Source: Bacteroidales bacterium (GTDB taxonomy: Bacteria; Bacteroidota; Bacteroidia; Bacteroidales; UBA7960). From it: 5,635 nucleotides of DNA. The position numbers were made by a program, and so were the translations under genes. Below the pieces are notes generated by a model. The model saw only the letters and a list, made by a program, of their open reading frames with translations, was not told the origin of the DNA and ran no database searches. This document shows positions 4,554 to 5,635 of this stretch, in pieces (the first letter of the stretch is position 1; the number at the start of each line of letters is the position of its first letter). The DNA is taken from positions 1 to 5,635 of the forward strand of contig SLEW01000277.1 in NCBI GenBank assembly GCA_007124575.1. Direction: 5' to 3'.

Positions 4554-5635
4554 ATGAAAACCAGACCGCGATTATCTTTCTGGCAGATCTGGAACATGAG
4601 TTTTGGATTCCTTGGGATCCAGTTCGGGTTTGCCCTCCAGAATGCCAATGTCAGCCGGATATTTGAAACCCTTGGAGCGCAGGTGGAGGCCATCCCCATC
4701 TTATGGATAGCGGCACCTGTTACCGGTCTAATCGTTCAGCCCATCGTGGGCTACATGAGTGACAACACCTGGACCCGCTTGGGCAGACGAAGGCCGTTTT
4801 TCCTTTTCGGTGCCATCGGGGCATCCATTGCCCTGATTCTGCTACCCACGGTACCCTTGCTATGGATCGCGGTAGGGATATTCTGGATACTGGGTGCCAG
4901 CATCGACATGTGCATGGAGCCTTTCCGCGCCTTTGTGGGCGACATGCTGCCACCCGATCAGCGAAACAAAGGCTTTGCCATGCAGAGCTTCTTTATCGGC
5001 ACCGGATCAGTGATTGCATCTATGCTGCCTTGGGCGCTTACCAACCTGGCAGGCGTAGCAAACGTAGCCCCTGAAGGCCAGGTGCCGCCATCGGTACGCA
5101 TCGCCTTCCTCATTGGAGGCCTCGTATTCTTCTTTGCCGTGCTTGTGACCGTATTGCGCACCAAAGAATATACTCCCGAAAAGCTCAAGGAGTTTGAAGA
5201 GCTGGAAAAAGGCAAGGAAAGAGTTGCCAGGGATCATAGGTCAGGAGAGCTCCTCCCCTACACCCGCTTCAGCAAGCCCTCCGTGCTTTGGTTCGTTCTG
5301 GGTGCCGTGCTCACCTTCCTGGTATACCGTTACGAATTCATCCGCAGCGACTTGTACATCCTCACTGTGGGCTTCATGCTCTTTGGACTGATACAGTTTA
5401 TCGCAGGAAAACTCATCAAAAACAACAACACAAACAACGGTTTTGTCACCGTCATCAACGACCTCTTCCGCATGCCCAAAACCATGGGCCAGCTTGCCGT
5501 GGTGCAGTTCTTCTCCTGGGTGGGCCTGTTTACCCTGTGGACATTTGGCACGCCGGGAGTTACCAGTCACCATTACGACATGAAGCTTGACCCCACGCAC
5601 GTTGCCACCCTCGTGGAAATATCCGAACAGATGGA
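4554..5635 (+). CDS. MFS transporter, SLC45/GPH sugar-transporter-like (3' truncated)
   Basis: An open frame of 360 codons runs from ATG 4554 past the window end. It encodes an inner-membrane secondary transporter. Segments: TM1 about 13-35; TM2 48-68; the MFS motif-A loop GYMSDNTWTRLGRRRP (66-81), with conserved Asp70 and the Arg cluster; TM3 82-100; TM4 102-120; TM5 142-165; TM6 182-202. A charged loop (203-240, YTPEKLKEFEELEKGKER) follows. Two more hydrophobic segments (about 243-259 and 265-287) precede an Asn-rich link. Then comes 'QLAVVQFFSWVGLFTLWTFGTPGV' (313-336), which resembles the TM7 region of sucrose/SLC45 carriers. 'MEPFRAFVGDMLPPDQRNKGFAMQS' (121-145) also fits that group. The likely role is proton-coupled uptake of a disaccharide such as maltose or sucrose, but the substrate is inferred. 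ATG 4554 is the only possible start after the in-frame stop at 4515-4517; no Shine-Dalgarno sequence is visible. Confidence 0.88.
   Translation, partial: MKTRPRLSFWQIWNMSFGFLGIQFGFALQNANVSRIFETLGAQVEAIPILWIAAPVTGLIVQPIVGYMSDNTWTRLGRRRPFFLFGAIGASIALILLPTVPLLWIAVGIFWILGASIDMCMEPFRAFVGDMLPPDQRNKGFAMQSFFIGTGSVIASMLPWALTNLAGVANVAPEGQVPPSVRIAFLIGGLVFFFAVLVTVLRTKEYTPEKLKEFEELEKGKERVARDHRSGELLPYTRFSKPSVLWFVLGAVLTFLVYRYEFIRSDLYILTVGFMLFGLIQFIAGKLIKNNNTNNGFVTVINDLFRMPKTMGQLAVVQFFSWVGLFTLWTFGTPGVTSHHYDMKLDPTHVATLVEISEQM

Noticed and set aside
5241..5600. 119-codon open frame on the minus strand inside the transporter gene
   Set aside because: Its His/Gly/Glu/Val-rich composition is typical of an antisense shadow, and the plus strand has clear MFS motifs throughout.

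Overview
The window most likely comes from a Bacteroidota chromosome. The PdxJ carries the 'SVNINKIATIRNARGG' form of the N-terminal motif seen in that phylum. The TolC-type protein ends in the phylum-typical '..KILEFYQG' tail. There is a CBS protein with an ACT-like C-terminus, a single-POTRA Omp85 protein of a Bacteroidota type, and an upstream element matching the Bacteroidota -7 box (TAnnTTTG). The order or genus cannot be fixed from this sequence. It looks like ordinary chromosomal housekeeping and envelope DNA; I see no mobile element, CRISPR array, tRNA or rRNA.

Layout, left to right. (1) The C-terminal 150 codons of a TolC-family outer-membrane efflux protein (1-453, +). (2) Converging on it, with the two stop codons sharing the bases TTAA, a 260-residue alpha/beta hydrolase (450-1232, -). 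(3) Upstream of the hydrolase on the same strand is pdxJ (1307-2041, -). A strong hairpin with a T-rich tail lies between the two and probably limits read-through. (4) A 121-bp divergent intergenic region (2042-2162) holds candidate promoters for pdxJ and for the rightward genes. (5) A two-CBS plus ACT-like protein (2163-2828, +), preceded by an unusually strong Shine-Dalgarno sequence, and 14 bp later a single-POTRA BamA/TamA-type outer-membrane protein (2843-4339, +). (6) A 214-bp AT-rich intergenic region with a hairpin over the Omp85 stop codons, a weak promoter candidate and a second hairpin. (7) A 3'-truncated MFS transporter resembling the SLC45/GPH sugar-transporter group (4554 to window end, +).

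Functionally, pdxJ supplies pyridoxal phosphate, the TolC and Omp85 proteins belong to the outer membrane, and the MFS protein is an inner-membrane solute carrier. The CBS protein is probably a ligand-sensing regulator. From memory, pdxJ and the CBS gene belong to a conserved Bacteroidota neighbourhood that usually continues into nadK, uppS and full-length bamA. Here the CBS gene is followed directly by a short Omp85 gene, the most notable gene-order feature. I did not find evidence of an entirely new system.
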